The notes under the pieces: model-generated
What the model was told of the DNA's origin: nothing
The model's database searches: none
What the model saw: only the letters and a program-made list of their open reading frames with translations
Made by a program: the position numbers and the translations under genes
In this document: piece by piece, positions 7,526 through 15,799 of the stretch
How positions within the stretch are numbered: the first letter of the stretch is position 1
Layout of the letters: the number at the start of each line of letters is the position of its first letter
From: TMED27 sp964350435
GTDB taxonomy: Bacteria; Pseudomonadota; Alphaproteobacteria; Micavibrionales; Micavibrionaceae
Direction of reading: 5' to 3'
Length of the DNA stretch: 44,873 nt
Assembly (NCBI GenBank): GCA_964350435.1
Contig: CAYGJS010000018.1
Location: 1 to 44,873, forward strand

Positions 7526-7607
7526 CGTTTCGTCTGTATCGCGTCGCTCAGTCGCTACCTTAGATTGTACTACGCTACGCTCTTCGCTCCTCATACAGCC
7601 AAAACGC
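7526..7607. repeat. Imperfect palindrome downstream of rpsO
   Basis: Arms CGTTTCGTCTGTAT (7526-7539) and ATACAGCCAAAACG (7593-7606) match imperfectly, with GCGTCGCT and AGCGAAGAGCG-like sequence (on the other strand) inside. This is another short intergenic palindromic element, of a different kind from the GTCATCCCGA copies. Confidence 0.5.
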
Positions 7608-7641
7608 TCTTTGTATTAAAAGGAAAATAAGCATAAAAATT

Positions 7642-7673
7642 AAAAAGCGGCTTTTTATAGGCCGCTTTTTTTA
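7642..7673. terminator. Bidirectional terminator between rpsO and gpmA
   Basis: A 10-bp perfect stem AAAAAGCGGC (7642-7651) / GCCGCTTTTT (7661-7670) with a 9-base loop and T-runs on both strands. It sits between the convergent rpsO and gpmA genes and can serve both. Confidence 0.88.
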
Positions 7674-7677
7674 TTGT

Positions 7678-8304
7678 TTATCCTTCGAGGAAGTAGCGTT
7701 TTGTAATTTTTCCGTCTTCAAGCTCAAAGACCAGAGGCGCGCCTGTAGGCATTTCGGCATCGTTGATCGTTTCCGGCGTTTCAACGCCGAGAATAATCAG
7801 CATGGCGCGCAGAGAATTGCCATGCGCGGCAATCAGGATATTTTTGCCCTGATTAAGAAGCGGCTTTATCGCTTCGTCATAATACGGGCGCACGCGGTTT
7901 TCGACAACGTCTTTCAGGCACTCGCCGCCCGGCGGAGGCGTGTCATAAGATCTGCGCCAGATGTGAACCTGATCCTTGCCATATTTGGCGCGGGTTTCAT
8001 CCTTATCCAGACCTGTGAGATCACCGTAATCGCGCTCACGCAAATGGGGGTGTTCGATGATTGTGTCGATTAACCCGCCCTGCCCTGCGGATTCCAATGC
8101 TAATCGCGCCGTACGCTTGGCGCGGGTTTGGGTGCTGGTGAAGACCTGATCGAACGTAATACCCGCCTGGGAGAGTTTTTGTCCTGCGGATTTGGCTTCC
8201 GCTTCGCCGTTTTCGGTGAGGTCTACGTCATGAAAGCCGGTGAATTTATTGGCCAAGTTCCATTCGGATTGGCCGTGACGGAGAAGTACGAGCGTGTTTT
8301 TCAT
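7678..8304 (-). CDS. gpmA: 2,3-bisphosphoglycerate-dependent phosphoglycerate mutase
   Basis: Interconverts 3- and 2-phosphoglycerate in glycolysis and gluconeogenesis through a phosphohistidine. The N-terminal LVLLRHGQSEWN carries the phosphorylated His (residue 10). RERDYGDLTG, WRRSYDTPPPGGECLKD and AAHGNSLRAML (second catalytic His) follow. At 208 residues it is the short form of alphaproteobacteria rather than the ~250-residue enterobacterial form. The start is the ATG at 8304, with GAGGAA just upstream; 18 more codons are open beyond it but do not look like family sequence. Divergent from pnp. Confidence 0.94.
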   Translation of the reverse strand: MKNTLVLLRHGQSEWNLANKFTGFHDVDLTENGEAEAKSAGQKLSQAGITFDQVFTSTQTRAKRTARLALESAGQGGLIDTIIEHPHLRERDYGDLTGLDKDETRAKYGKDQVHIWRRSYDTPPPGGECLKDVVENRVRPYYDEAIKPLLNQGKNILIAAHGNSLRAMLIILGVETPETINDAEMPTGAPLVFELEDGKITKRYFLEG

Positions 8305-8391
8305 CTGAGGTTCCTCTTTTTCACGACTGCAAATTAAGGGATTGTCGGTATAAGTCAATGTTTAATGAAAGCGGTTAACAGAAACTACTCT

Positions 8392-8419
8392 TTGACATTC
8401 GCGATGAAACCTGTATGAA
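8392..8419 (+). promoter_or_regulatory. Candidate sigma-70 promoter for pnp
   Basis: TTGACA (8392-8397), a 16-base spacer and TATGAA (8414-8419). The -35 box is exact. It would give a leader of about 165 bases before pnp, which includes a TATATATATATATA run at 8557-8570. A long pnp leader fits the known autoregulation of pnp in other bacteria, but no RNase III hairpin was identified here. Confidence 0.5.
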
Positions 8420-8590
8420 TATTGGCATTGTTCGGGAAGACCTGTGTGGTTGACTGTTAAACGCAGGGTTTTTTTGTGTTTCACTGTCCACCCCACAAAT
8501 TCCCATAAATTAAAAAACAGAGGTTGTGATGCTGTTATGGCGGTCGCAGCTTCCTGTATATATATATATATGTAATGAAAGGTATAAATT

Positions 8591-10726
8591 ATGTTTAAAG
8601 TTTATCGCAAAGAAATCGACTTTGCAGGAAAGAAAATTACTCTGGAAACAGGGAAAATTGCGCGTCAGGCCGATGGCTGCGTGATCGCCACTATGGGCGA
8701 AACATCCGTACTTTGTGCGGTGACGGCAGCGAAAAGCGTTGCACCCGGGCAGGATTTCTTCCCGCTTTCCGTTCACTATCAGGAAAAGGCCTATGCGGCG
8801 GGTAAAATTCCCGGCGGGTTTTTTAAACGTGAAGCGCGCCCTTCAGAGAAAGAAACACTGACATCCCGTTTGATTGACCGCCCTATTCGTCCGCTGTTCC
8901 CGAAAGGGTTCCTGAACGAGGTGCAGGTTGTTTTGACGGTTGTATCGCATGATCTTGAAAACGATCCGGACATGATTGCGATGATCGGCGCGTCTGCGGC
9001 GCTCACAATTTCAGGTATTCCGTTTATGGGGCCGATTGCTGGCGTGCGTGTTTGTTATAAGGACGGTGAATATCTGATTAACCCGCCGATGTATGAAGTG
9101 GCGGACACCGATCTTGATCTGGTTGTTGCCGGAACGAAAGAAGGTGTGCTTATGGTTGAATCCGAAGCGCAGGAACTTTCCGAGAAAATTATGCTGGGCG
9201 CGGTTTCTGCGGGGCATAAGGCCTATCAGGCGGTGATTGACGGTATCATTGATTTCGCGGAAATGGCTGCGAAGGATATGTGGGATATTGCTGAAACGCC
9301 GAAGGAAATTGTTAAGCTTGAAAAAGACATCAAGGCGAAATTCGCGAAGGATGTTGAGAAGGCCTATGGCATTCTTGATAAGCTGGAGCGTCAGGCTGCT
9401 GTTGGTGCGGTGCGTGATGCGGCGATTGAAGCCTTTACGGATGAAGCGGCTGGTATTGACAGCAAAATTGTGACCGCCAAGTTCAAATCATTGGAAGCGG
9501 ATGTTGTGCGCGGCGCGATTTTGAAAACAGGCAAGCGCATTGACGAGCGTGATACGAAGACAATCCGTCCGATTATTTCCGAAGTCGGCGTATTGCCTCG
9601 CACGCATGGCAGCGCCTTGTTCACGCGCGGCGAAACACAGGCTTTGGTGGTTGCGACTTTGGGGACTGGTCAAGACGAGCAGATCATGGATACGCTTGAG
9701 GGTGAATACCGCGAGCGTTTCATGCTGCATTATAACTTCCCTCCCTATTCTGTTGGTGAAGCAGGCCGTATGGGCCCTCCCGGACGCCGCGAAATCGGGC
9801 ATGGTAAATTGGCGTGGCGCGCAATTCGTCCGCTTTTGCCTGCGGCGGAAGATTTCCCTTACACGATGCGTACAGTGTCCGAGATTACCGAATCCAACGG
9901 CTCAAGCTCTATGGCAACCGTTTGCGGGACATCGCTTGCGCTTATGGATGCGGGCGTGCCGTTGAAAGCTCCTGTTGCGGGTATCGCGATGGGTTTGATC
10001 AAGGAAGGCAAAGACTTTGCGGTTCTGTCAGATATTTTGGGTGATGAAGATCACCTTGGTGACATGGATTTCAAAGTTGCGGGGACTGAAAACGGTATTA
10101 CTGCGCTGCAGATGGATATCAAGATTACTTCGATTACCGAGGAAATCATGAAAATTGCACTGGATCAGGCGAAAGAAGGCCGCATTCATATTCTTGGTGA
10201 AATGGCAAAGGCCTTGACTGAAGGCCGTTCCGAGCTGAATGCGAATGCGCCGCAAATTGTATCGCTTAAGATTCCTGTCGATAAAATCCGCGATGTTATC
10301 GGGACTGGCGGAAAAGTGATCCGCGAGATTACTGAAACAACAGGCGTGAAAATGGATGTTGAGGATGACGGCACGATCAAGGTTGCCGCCAATAATCAGG
10401 AATCGATTGATGCCGCCGTTGCGTGGATTAAAGGCCTTACGGATGAGCCAGAAGTGGGCGCGGTTTACGACGGAAAGGTCGTAAAATGTGTTGATTTCGG
10501 GGCGTTTGTGAACTTTATGGGCGCGAAAGACGGGCTTGTTCACATCTCTGAACTTCAGGATGCACGCACCGCGAACACAACTGATGTTGTCGAAGAGGGT
10601 CAGGCTGTTAAGGTTCTTCTGCTTGGGATTGACGATCGCGGCAAGATCAAACTTTCCATGAAGCGCGTTGACCAGGAAACCGGCGAGCAGATCGAGATTG
10701 AAGAAAAGCCTCGTAAAGAAGCGTAA
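8591..10726 (+). CDS. pnp: Polyribonucleotide nucleotidyltransferase (PNPase)
   Basis: PNPase degrades RNA 3' to 5' by phosphorolysis and is part of the degradosome. The 711-residue protein has two RNase PH domains (about 10-145 and 310-470; the second has MGPPGRREIGHGKLAWRA and the SDILGDEDHLGDMDFKVAG active-site block), an all-helical linker (about 235-300), a KH domain (about 555-610, IRDVIGTGGKVIREI) and an S1 domain (about 620-690, GKVVKCVDFGAFVNF). Length and order are standard. GAAAGG lies 8 bases before the ATG. A large imperfect hairpin follows the stop. Confidence 0.98.
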   Translation: MFKVYRKEIDFAGKKITLETGKIARQADGCVIATMGETSVLCAVTAAKSVAPGQDFFPLSVHYQEKAYAAGKIPGGFFKREARPSEKETLTSRLIDRPIRPLFPKGFLNEVQVVLTVVSHDLENDPDMIAMIGASAALTISGIPFMGPIAGVRVCYKDGEYLINPPMYEVADTDLDLVVAGTKEGVLMVESEAQELSEKIMLGAVSAGHKAYQAVIDGIIDFAEMAAKDMWDIAETPKEIVKLEKDIKAKFAKDVEKAYGILDKLERQAAVGAVRDAAIEAFTDEAAGIDSKIVTAKFKSLEADVVRGAILKTGKRIDERDTKTIRPIISEVGVLPRTHGSALFTRGETQALVVATLGTGQDEQIMDTLEGEYRERFMLHYNFPPYSVGEAGRMGPPGRREIGHGKLAWRAIRPLLPAAEDFPYTMRTVSEITESNGSSSMATVCGTSLALMDAGVPLKAPVAGIAMGLIKEGKDFAVLSDILGDEDHLGDMDFKVAGTENGITALQMDIKITSITEEIMKIALDQAKEGRIHILGEMAKALTEGRSELNANAPQIVSLKIPVDKIRDVIGTGGKVIREITETTGVKMDVEDDGTIKVAANNQESIDAAVAWIKGLTDEPEVGAVYDGKVVKCVDFGAFVNFMGAKDGLVHISELQDARTANTTDVVEEGQAVKVLLLGIDDRGKIKLSMKRVDQETGEQIEIEEKPRKEA

Positions 10727-10734
10727 AGAACAAC

Positions 10735-10807
10735 AACCACAACGTACACTGCGATCACAACGTGTTTTTGTAATAATTTCGTAGTGTTCGTTGTGCGCGT
10801 TGTGGTT
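10735..10807. repeat. Long imperfect inverted repeat between pnp and the GDPD gene
   Basis: Arms of 28 bases (10735-10762 and 10780-10807) match at about 22 positions, with a perfect outer 10 bp AACCACAACG / CGTTGTGGTT. The loop includes TTTTTGTAATAA. It may act as a transcript 3' end for pnp or be another mobile palindrome; a clean T-tail is absent. Confidence 0.6.
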
Positions 10808-10813
10808 TGAAAT

Positions 10814-11560
10814 ATGATATTAAAACTCCCGAAAATTATTGGTCATCGCGGCTGCGCCGCCTATGCGCCCGAAAATACTATCGAGGGCATACATACCTCT
10901 GCCGATATGGGCGTAGAATGGGTGGAGCTGGATGTTAAACTAACCAAAGATCAGGTCCCGATTATTTTTCATGATGAAACATTGGATCGCACGACGAACG
11001 GCAGCGGTTTCGTTAAGGATTTTACTCTGGAAGAGCTTAAGGAACTGGATGCGGGGAGCTGGTTTTCAGATGGGTTTTATGGTGTGCAGATCCCTACTCT
11101 CGAAGAAGTCGTCGATGTTTTGCTGGAGCGTGATTTGGGGCTCAATCTTGAGATTAAACCCTGCCCCGGGTTAGAGCGGGAAACGGCTGAAGTGGCGCTC
11201 GATATATTGTCCACGATTTGGGATGACCATGATCAATTGCTGATTTCATCGTTTCAGCATGTATCTTTAGAGGCTGCGCTGGAGATGGCACATGACTGGC
11301 ATCGCGGGCTTATTCTGCCAGCGGAATGGCCGGAAAACTGGGCTGAATTTGCGAAATATCTGGAAGTTTCAACGATTAACATTAATGGCAATGAAAGCAG
11401 CCGTGAGCAGGCTCTGGCCGCAAGCCAGCTAGGGAAGCCTATACTGGCTTATACAATCAATGAGGCTGATCAGGCGCGATTGCTGCAAAGCTGGGGGGTT
11501 GATGGTTTTTTTACGGATGCGCCTGATATTTTGCAGGATGGCATTTTCAGCGTGCATTAA
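10814..11560 (+). CDS. ugpQ: Glycerophosphodiester phosphodiesterase
   Basis: Hydrolyses glycerophosphodiesters from phospholipid turnover to glycerol-3-phosphate and an alcohol. The 248-residue TIM-barrel protein shows the family's metal and catalytic residues: IGHRGCAAYAPENTI (His-Arg-Gly and Glu-Asn), VELDVKLTKDQVPIIFHD (Glu, Asp, His-Asp), LNLEIKP and a C-terminal GVDGFFTDAPD. There is no signal peptide, so a cytoplasmic UgpQ-like role is likely. It follows the pnp hairpin closely and ends overlapping the fabI stop on the opposite strand. Confidence 0.92.
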   Translation: MILKLPKIIGHRGCAAYAPENTIEGIHTSADMGVEWVELDVKLTKDQVPIIFHDETLDRTTNGSGFVKDFTLEELKELDAGSWFSDGFYGVQIPTLEEVVDVLLERDLGLNLEIKPCPGLERETAEVALDILSTIWDDHDQLLISSFQHVSLEAALEMAHDWHRGLILPAEWPENWAEFAKYLEVSTININGNESSREQALAASQLGKPILAYTINEADQARLLQSWGVDGFFTDAPDILQDGIFSVH

Positions 11561-12369
11561 GTACCGCTCGCGTTTATCTCATCAAGCTCGCTATGTTCAG
11601 GCATGCCCATGGCTTGATAGCCGCAATCCACATAATGCACTTCGCCTGTAACTGCGCCTGAAAGATGCGAGAGCATGTAGAGCGCGCTACCGCCGAGTTC
11701 TTCGAGTTCCACGGGGCGGCGGAGCGGCGAGGTCTGAACAGAATATTTAAAGGTGCGGCGCGCCCCACCGATCACTGCGCCCGCGAGTGTGCGCATTGGC
11801 CCAGCAGAAATGGCGTTGACGCGGATGCCTTCAGGGCCGAGATCTGCGGCGAGGTAGCGGGTTGAGGCTTCCAGAGCGGCTTTGGCCACGCCCATGACGT
11901 TATAATTCGGCATGACTTTTTCGGCGCCATAATAGGACAGCGTTATTGCGCTTGCGCCCGGCTTCATGATCTTGCGCGCCCGTCGCATGACGGAGGTGAA
12001 GGAATAGCATGAGATATGCATGGTTTTGAGGAAATTTTCGAGGGTGGTATCCACATAACGTCCCTGAAGTTCGTTTTTATCAGAATAGGCGATAGCGTGG
12101 ATAACGAAATCAATTTCGCCCCATTTATCTTTTAATATATCAAAAACCTTGTCCAGATCCGCTTCGCTGGTGACGTCGCAATCAATGAGGATATCGGAGC
12201 CGAGGCTTGCAGCCAGAGGCTTTACACGCTTACCGAATGCATCGCCTTGGTAGGTGAAGGCCATTTCCGCGCCTGCCTCGTGCAAGGTTTTGGCCATGCC
12301 CCATGCGATTGATTTTTCATTGGCAACGCCCATTATAAGGCCGCGTTTTCCCGCCATTAAATTTGTCAT
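11557..12369 (-). CDS. fabI: Enoyl-[acyl-carrier-protein] reductase (NADH)
   Basis: FabI reduces the enoyl-ACP double bond in each fatty acid elongation cycle. The 270-residue short-chain dehydrogenase has the nucleotide motif GLIMGVANEKSIAWG and the FabI triad Tyr147, Tyr156 and Lys163 (in NYNVMGVAKAAL), at the same places as E. coli FabI. It is the last gene of a minus-strand fabA-fabB-fabI run; its start is 2 bases after the fabB stop, which indicates one transcript. The stop overlaps the converging GDPD stop. Confidence 0.96.
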   Translation of the reverse strand: MTNLMAGKRGLIMGVANEKSIAWGMAKTLHEAGAEMAFTYQGDAFGKRVKPLAASLGSDILIDCDVTSEADLDKVFDILKDKWGEIDFVIHAIAYSDKNELQGRYVDTTLENFLKTMHISCYSFTSVMRRARKIMKPGASAITLSYYGAEKVMPNYNVMGVAKAALEASTRYLAADLGPEGIRVNAISAGPMRTLAGAVIGGARRTFKYSVQTSPLRRPVELEELGGSALYMLSHLSGAVTGEVHYVDCGYQAMGMPEHSELDEINASGT

Positions 12370-12371
12370 GT

Positions 12372-13592
12372 TTAGTCCTTATATACGCTCATGGCGAGGG
12401 AGCAGTTGGTTCCGCCAAAGCCGAAGCTGTTTGAAATTATGGTGTCATGCGCAACGTTATCGATGCGTGATGTGGCGATGGGCATACCCGCTGCACCTTC
12501 GTCCATGTTCTCGATATTTATAGACGGGGCGACGAAATTATTTTTCATCATCAGCAGGCAGTAAATTGCCTCCTGCACACCCGTGGCGCCGAGGGAGTGC
12601 CCTGTCATCGACTTTGTCGCGCTGATATACGGAATGTCTTTTCCTGCGAAGACTTCGCGGATGGCATCAAGCTCACCGATATCACCGACGGGCGTTGAAG
12701 TGCCGTGGGTGTTGATATAAGTGACTTTATCCTTGGCGGTTTCAAGAGCCTTGAGCATTGCGCGCTTGCCGCCCTCACCGCTTGGCGCGACCATATCATA
12801 GCCATCCGAGGTTGCCCCGTAGCCAGTGATTTCGCCATAGATTTTTGCGCCTCTGGCTTTGGCGTGTTCAAGCTCTTCCAGCACCAGAATGCCGCCGCCG
12901 CCGGAAATAACGAAGCCGTCACGATTTGCGTCATAGGCGCGGGCAGCCTTGGTAGGCGTGTCATTATATTTGCTGCTCATCGCGCCCATAGCGTCGAAGA
13001 GAACGGAGAGTGTCCAGTCCAACTCCTCACCGCCCCCTGCGAACATTATGTCTTGCTTGCCCCATTGGATAAGCTCTGCGGCGTTGCCTATACAATGGGA
13101 AGACGTTGAGCATGCCGATGAAATTGTATAGTTCACGCCTTTGATTTTGAAATTGGTCGAGGCTGTGGCCGAGGTTGTGGAGCACATGGCCTTTGGCACC
13201 GCAAATGGACCAACCCGTTTAGGGCCTTTTTCACGGGTGATATCTGCGGCGGCGACTTGCGCGCGGGTAGACGGGCCGCCAGAGCCAACTATGATGCCTG
13301 TACGTTCGTTTGAAACCATATCTTCGGGCAGGCCTGAATCCTTGATGGCTTGCTCCATAGACAGATGTACGTATCCCGCCGCATCGCCCATAAAGCGCCA
13401 TAGGCGTTTGTCGATGAGTTCTTCGAGGTTCACATTCGGCTTGCCGTGAACTTGCGAGCGAAAGCCCATTTCGGCATATTCCGCTGAAGCCGTAATCCCT
13501 GATTTGCCGGCTTTCAGGCTTTCCAGAACTTCATCCTGGCTGTTTCCAATACAGGAAATTATGCCGATCCCAGTAACAACAACGCGGCGCAT
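12372..13592 (-). CDS. fabB: 3-oxoacyl-[acyl-carrier-protein] synthase I
   Basis: FabB condenses malonyl-ACP with acyl-ACP and is needed to elongate cis-unsaturated chains. With the start MRRVVVTGIGI the product is 406 residues, the usual FabB length; 14 further upstream codons are open but unlike the family. The catalytic Cys is near residue 161 (TISSACSTSSHCIGN) and the two His motifs are THGTSTPVGD and TGHSLGATG. Adjacency to fabA points to FabB rather than FabF. Four bases separate it from fabA. Confidence 0.96.
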   Translation of the reverse strand: MRRVVVTGIGIISCIGNSQDEVLESLKAGKSGITASAEYAEMGFRSQVHGKPNVNLEELIDKRLWRFMGDAAGYVHLSMEQAIKDSGLPEDMVSNERTGIIVGSGGPSTRAQVAAADITREKGPKRVGPFAVPKAMCSTTSATASTNFKIKGVNYTISSACSTSSHCIGNAAELIQWGKQDIMFAGGGEELDWTLSVLFDAMGAMSSKYNDTPTKAARAYDANRDGFVISGGGGILVLEELEHAKARGAKIYGEITGYGATSDGYDMVAPSGEGGKRAMLKALETAKDKVTYINTHGTSTPVGDIGELDAIREVFAGKDIPYISATKSMTGHSLGATGVQEAIYCLLMMKNNFVAPSINIENMDEGAAGMPIATSRIDNVAHDTIISNSFGFGGTNCSLAMSVYKD

Positions 13593-13596
13593 AGTC

Positions 13597-14139
13597 TTAG
13601 CCTTCCTTCGCAGCAGAATTATCGAACAATCCAACCTTCATGTCGGTGACTTCGCAGGCCAGCACGCCATCAACCTCGACGCGGCCATCGGCGACGCCCA
13701 GAACCAATTTGCGATTGATGAACCGTTTGATATCGACGGTGTATTTGACTTGTTTGGCCGTGGGGAGGATTTGTTCGGTCAATTTAAGTTCGCCCAAGCC
13801 GATGGCGCGGCCAGACCCTTCGGCACCCGTCCAGCCCAAATAAAATCCTGTGAGCTGCCAGAGCGCATCAAGCCCCAGACATCCCGGCATAACAGGATCG
13901 CCTTTAAAGTGGCACTGGAAAAACCAGAGGTCGGGTTTGATATCGAATTCAGCGACGACCTGCCCTTTGCCATGGGCACCGCCATCATTATTGATCTGCG
14001 TTATGCGATCGAACATCAGCATCGGCGGGAGCGGCAGGAGGGCATTCCCCTTGCCAAAAAGTTTGCCTTCGCCGCACTGGATAATGTCTTCATATGAATA
14101 GCTGGATTTTTGCTGGCCCGCGTGGAGATTGGAGGTCAT
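13597..14139 (-). CDS. fabA: 3-hydroxydecanoyl-[acyl-carrier-protein] dehydratase/isomerase
   Basis: FabA dehydrates 3-hydroxyacyl-ACP and isomerises trans-2- to cis-3-decenoyl-ACP, the branch point to unsaturated fatty acids. The 180-residue hot-dog protein carries CHFKGDPVMPGCLGLDA with catalytic His77 and Asp91, each seven residues on from E. coli His70/Asp84. It heads the fabA-fabB-fabI operon, so the cell makes unsaturated lipids by the oxygen-independent route. A symmetrical 16-base dyad lies 18 bases upstream and may be an operator. Confidence 0.97.
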   Translation of the reverse strand: MTSNLHAGQQKSSYSYEDIIQCGEGKLFGKGNALLPLPPMLMFDRITQINNDGGAHGKGQVVAEFDIKPDLWFFQCHFKGDPVMPGCLGLDALWQLTGFYLGWTGAEGSGRAIGLGELKLTEQILPTAKQVKYTVDIKRFINRKLVLGVADGRVEVDGVLACEVTDMKVGLFDNSAAKEG

Positions 14140-14156
14140 CGAAATTCCTATAGTTT

Positions 14157-14172
14157 ATTGAAGCGTTTCAAT
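14157..14172. promoter_or_regulatory. Dyad upstream of fabA, possible operator
   Basis: ATTGAA-GCGT-TTCAAT, a perfect 6-4-6 inverted repeat 18 bases before the fabA start. In other bacteria fabA/fabB are controlled by FadR, FabR or DesT at palindromes; this one matches none that I can name. Confidence 0.35.
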
Positions 14173-14210
14173 AGGTTTATAGGGGGATTCACGGGGCGGC
14201 GCAAGCCCGG

Positions 14211-15185
14211 TTAGACGGAAACTATCGCGTGTTCCATACAAACGGATTTATAGGTTTCGGTCATTGCGGCCATGGCCAGTGGTTTGGCGATGGCGGGTTC
14301 GATCTCGGGAAGTTCTCCACCGGCGGCAACCGCAAGCATACGCCCTGCTGCCTTGGCGCAAGCAACAGATTGCATGTACTGATTCTTCATTTTGATCACT
14401 TCGAAGAAAGACTGGCAATAAGGCTCTATGCCATAAACGAGGTCAAGCGGGGCGTTGATCGGCATATCATTGGCGGCAAGGCCGAAACGCCAGTCAGACC
14501 CCGCAGGGACGCCGAGGCGCACGGCTTCCTGGGTCATCACAAAAACAACGCAGTCTAGATTTTCGGGCAGCTGCCCGCCGCGAAAGATCGCGCAGGTGTC
14601 GGAATTGAGGGACAGCGCGAGGCGGCGGCCTGCGACTGCGCTTAAAGACGCAATGCAATCGGCGAGTGACCACCCTTCGTAGGATACTTTTTTGTCGATC
14701 ACAACATCGCAAAGCTCTTGGGCGGCGATTTCGTAGGCCATGCATTGATGCGTACACTCCACCAGCAAGCGCAGCGATTCCTCGCGGGATTGGCCTTCGT
14801 CCTCCCAGCTGACGAGGATGTTTTGCACAATCACCAATATGAGGTGATGGAATTCAAAGGCGCAATCGAGCCATTCTTCGAAGAAGACGCGGGCGGCCTG
14901 GCGGCCACGTTCGGTTTCAGAATCAATCAGATGGGCGGGGGGTAGTGTAAGAAGCGGCAACGGGCCGTCGAACGGCTCGGCGTTCAGAGCAGCGAAAAGC
15001 TGCTGGAAGCTGGCTTGCATCGCTTTATCAGGTTCATCAAACACCAGATAGGTTTCCACGAGCACGCCTGCGATATGCTGGATGACTTTCATTGCGTCCG
15101 TGCCGCGCCCGCCCTCGGTGGCGAGTTCGATCAAACCGGAATACAGCCTTGCGCCCATATCGGGCTTATTGGTCAATGCAAACAT
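14211..15185 (-). CDS. Protein of unknown function (324 aa)
   Basis: I do not recognise this protein. It is soluble by appearance: no signal peptide or clear membrane segment. It looks mostly helical, with a middle Cys/His-rich part (ECTHQCMAYEIAAQELCD) and a C-terminal segment rich in Ala and Met. Codon use matches the neighbours. The start ATG lacks a good ribosome binding site. It lies between fabA and a secreted SH3 protein on the same strand, with 71 bases to fabA. Three DnaA-box-like repeats lie in the 90 bases upstream and could control it. Confidence 0.75.
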   Translation of the reverse strand: MFALTNKPDMGARLYSGLIELATEGGRGTDAMKVIQHIAGVLVETYLVFDEPDKAMQASFQQLFAALNAEPFDGPLPLLTLPPAHLIDSETERGRQAARVFFEEWLDCAFEFHHLILVIVQNILVSWEDEGQSREESLRLLVECTHQCMAYEIAAQELCDVVIDKKVSYEGWSLADCIASLSAVAGRRLALSLNSDTCAIFRGGQLPENLDCVVFVMTQEAVRLGVPAGSDWRFGLAANDMPINAPLDLVYGIEPYCQSFFEVIKMKNQYMQSVACAKAAGRMLAVAAGGELPEIEPAIAKPLAMAAMTETYKSVCMEHAIVSV

Positions 15186-15228
15186 ATGATTTTCACCAGA
15201 GGGGTTTCAGGTGCTTTGAGGCAGGGTT

Positions 15229-15264
15229 TGTGGATAACAATGTGAATAACGTTGTGAATCAACG
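15229..15264. promoter_or_regulatory. Three 12-bp tandem DnaA-box-like repeats
   Basis: Units TGTGGATAACAA, TGTGAATAACGT and TGTGAATCAACG follow one another at a 12-base period. The first contains an exact DnaA box (reverse complement TTATCCACA); the others differ from it at one and two of nine bases. They lie in the 90-base gap upstream of the 324-aa gene. The site could bind DnaA for regulation or titration. It is too small and in the wrong setting for an origin. Confidence 0.4.
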
Positions 15265-15275
15265 CTATATTCAAT

Positions 15276-15782
15276 TTAGTCGAATTCTTCGGCGGCGTAA
15301 ACACCCCATAAAAACTTTTGTTCGATCCATCCTTTATAGCCAGAGGCGTTGACTTTGCACCAGCCGCTTTCGCACGCGTCGATACGGAGCAAAGCTTTTG
15401 GTTCAAGCTTTGCCAATAAATCGCTGTTATTATTTGGTTTTTTGTGAAGATAGATGTCGGTTTCTGCGGATATAAAAGCGGTGCGTTTACCCGTTAAGAG
15501 GGACTTATGCACCCAGCCTGTATCACCATCAAAATCTTTTATTTTTCGCCAGTTATCATATTCAAGGATGATTTCAACAGGGAGATTGGCTTTTTTATAT
15601 ATCCATTTGATCGGGTATTTCTGCCCCGGACCGCTTCGGACATAGACCTCATCGGAGCGCGTCGACACAAAGCGGGGCAGCGGGAGTTCGGTTACGCGGA
15701 AGGCAGAGGGGGAGTCTTTTGCGCTTGCGGCGGGCGCGAAGGGGCAAAGAAGCAGTAAAAAGAATACAAAAAATTTTAACAT
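15276..15782 (-). CDS. Secreted protein with two bacterial SH3 domains
   Basis: A 168-residue protein with a clear signal peptide (MLKFFVFFLLLLCPFAPAASA, cut after about residue 21). Two SH3b-type domains follow: VYVRSGPGQKYPIKWIYKK...GDTGWVHKSLL, and a second with DIYLHKKPNNNSDLL...SGWCKVNASGYKGWIE. This is the SH3_4 (DUF1058) pattern of periplasmic proteins thought to bind cell wall or peptides. It is 90 bases upstream of the 324-aa gene on the same strand and divergent from dusA by 17 bases. Exact function unknown. Confidence 0.85.
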   Translation of the reverse strand: MLKFFVFFLLLLCPFAPAASAKDSPSAFRVTELPLPRFVSTRSDEVYVRSGPGQKYPIKWIYKKANLPVEIILEYDNWRKIKDFDGDTGWVHKSLLTGKRTAFISAETDIYLHKKPNNNSDLLAKLEPKALLRIDACESGWCKVNASGYKGWIEQKFLWGVYAAEEFD

Positions 15783-15799
15783 GCTTTATATAAGCAAAT

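Noticed and set aside
15229..15264. Chromosome origin (oriC) at the DnaA-box repeats
   Set aside because: The gap is only 90 bases, has no A+T-rich unwinding region, and no dnaA, parA, hemE or gidA is nearby.
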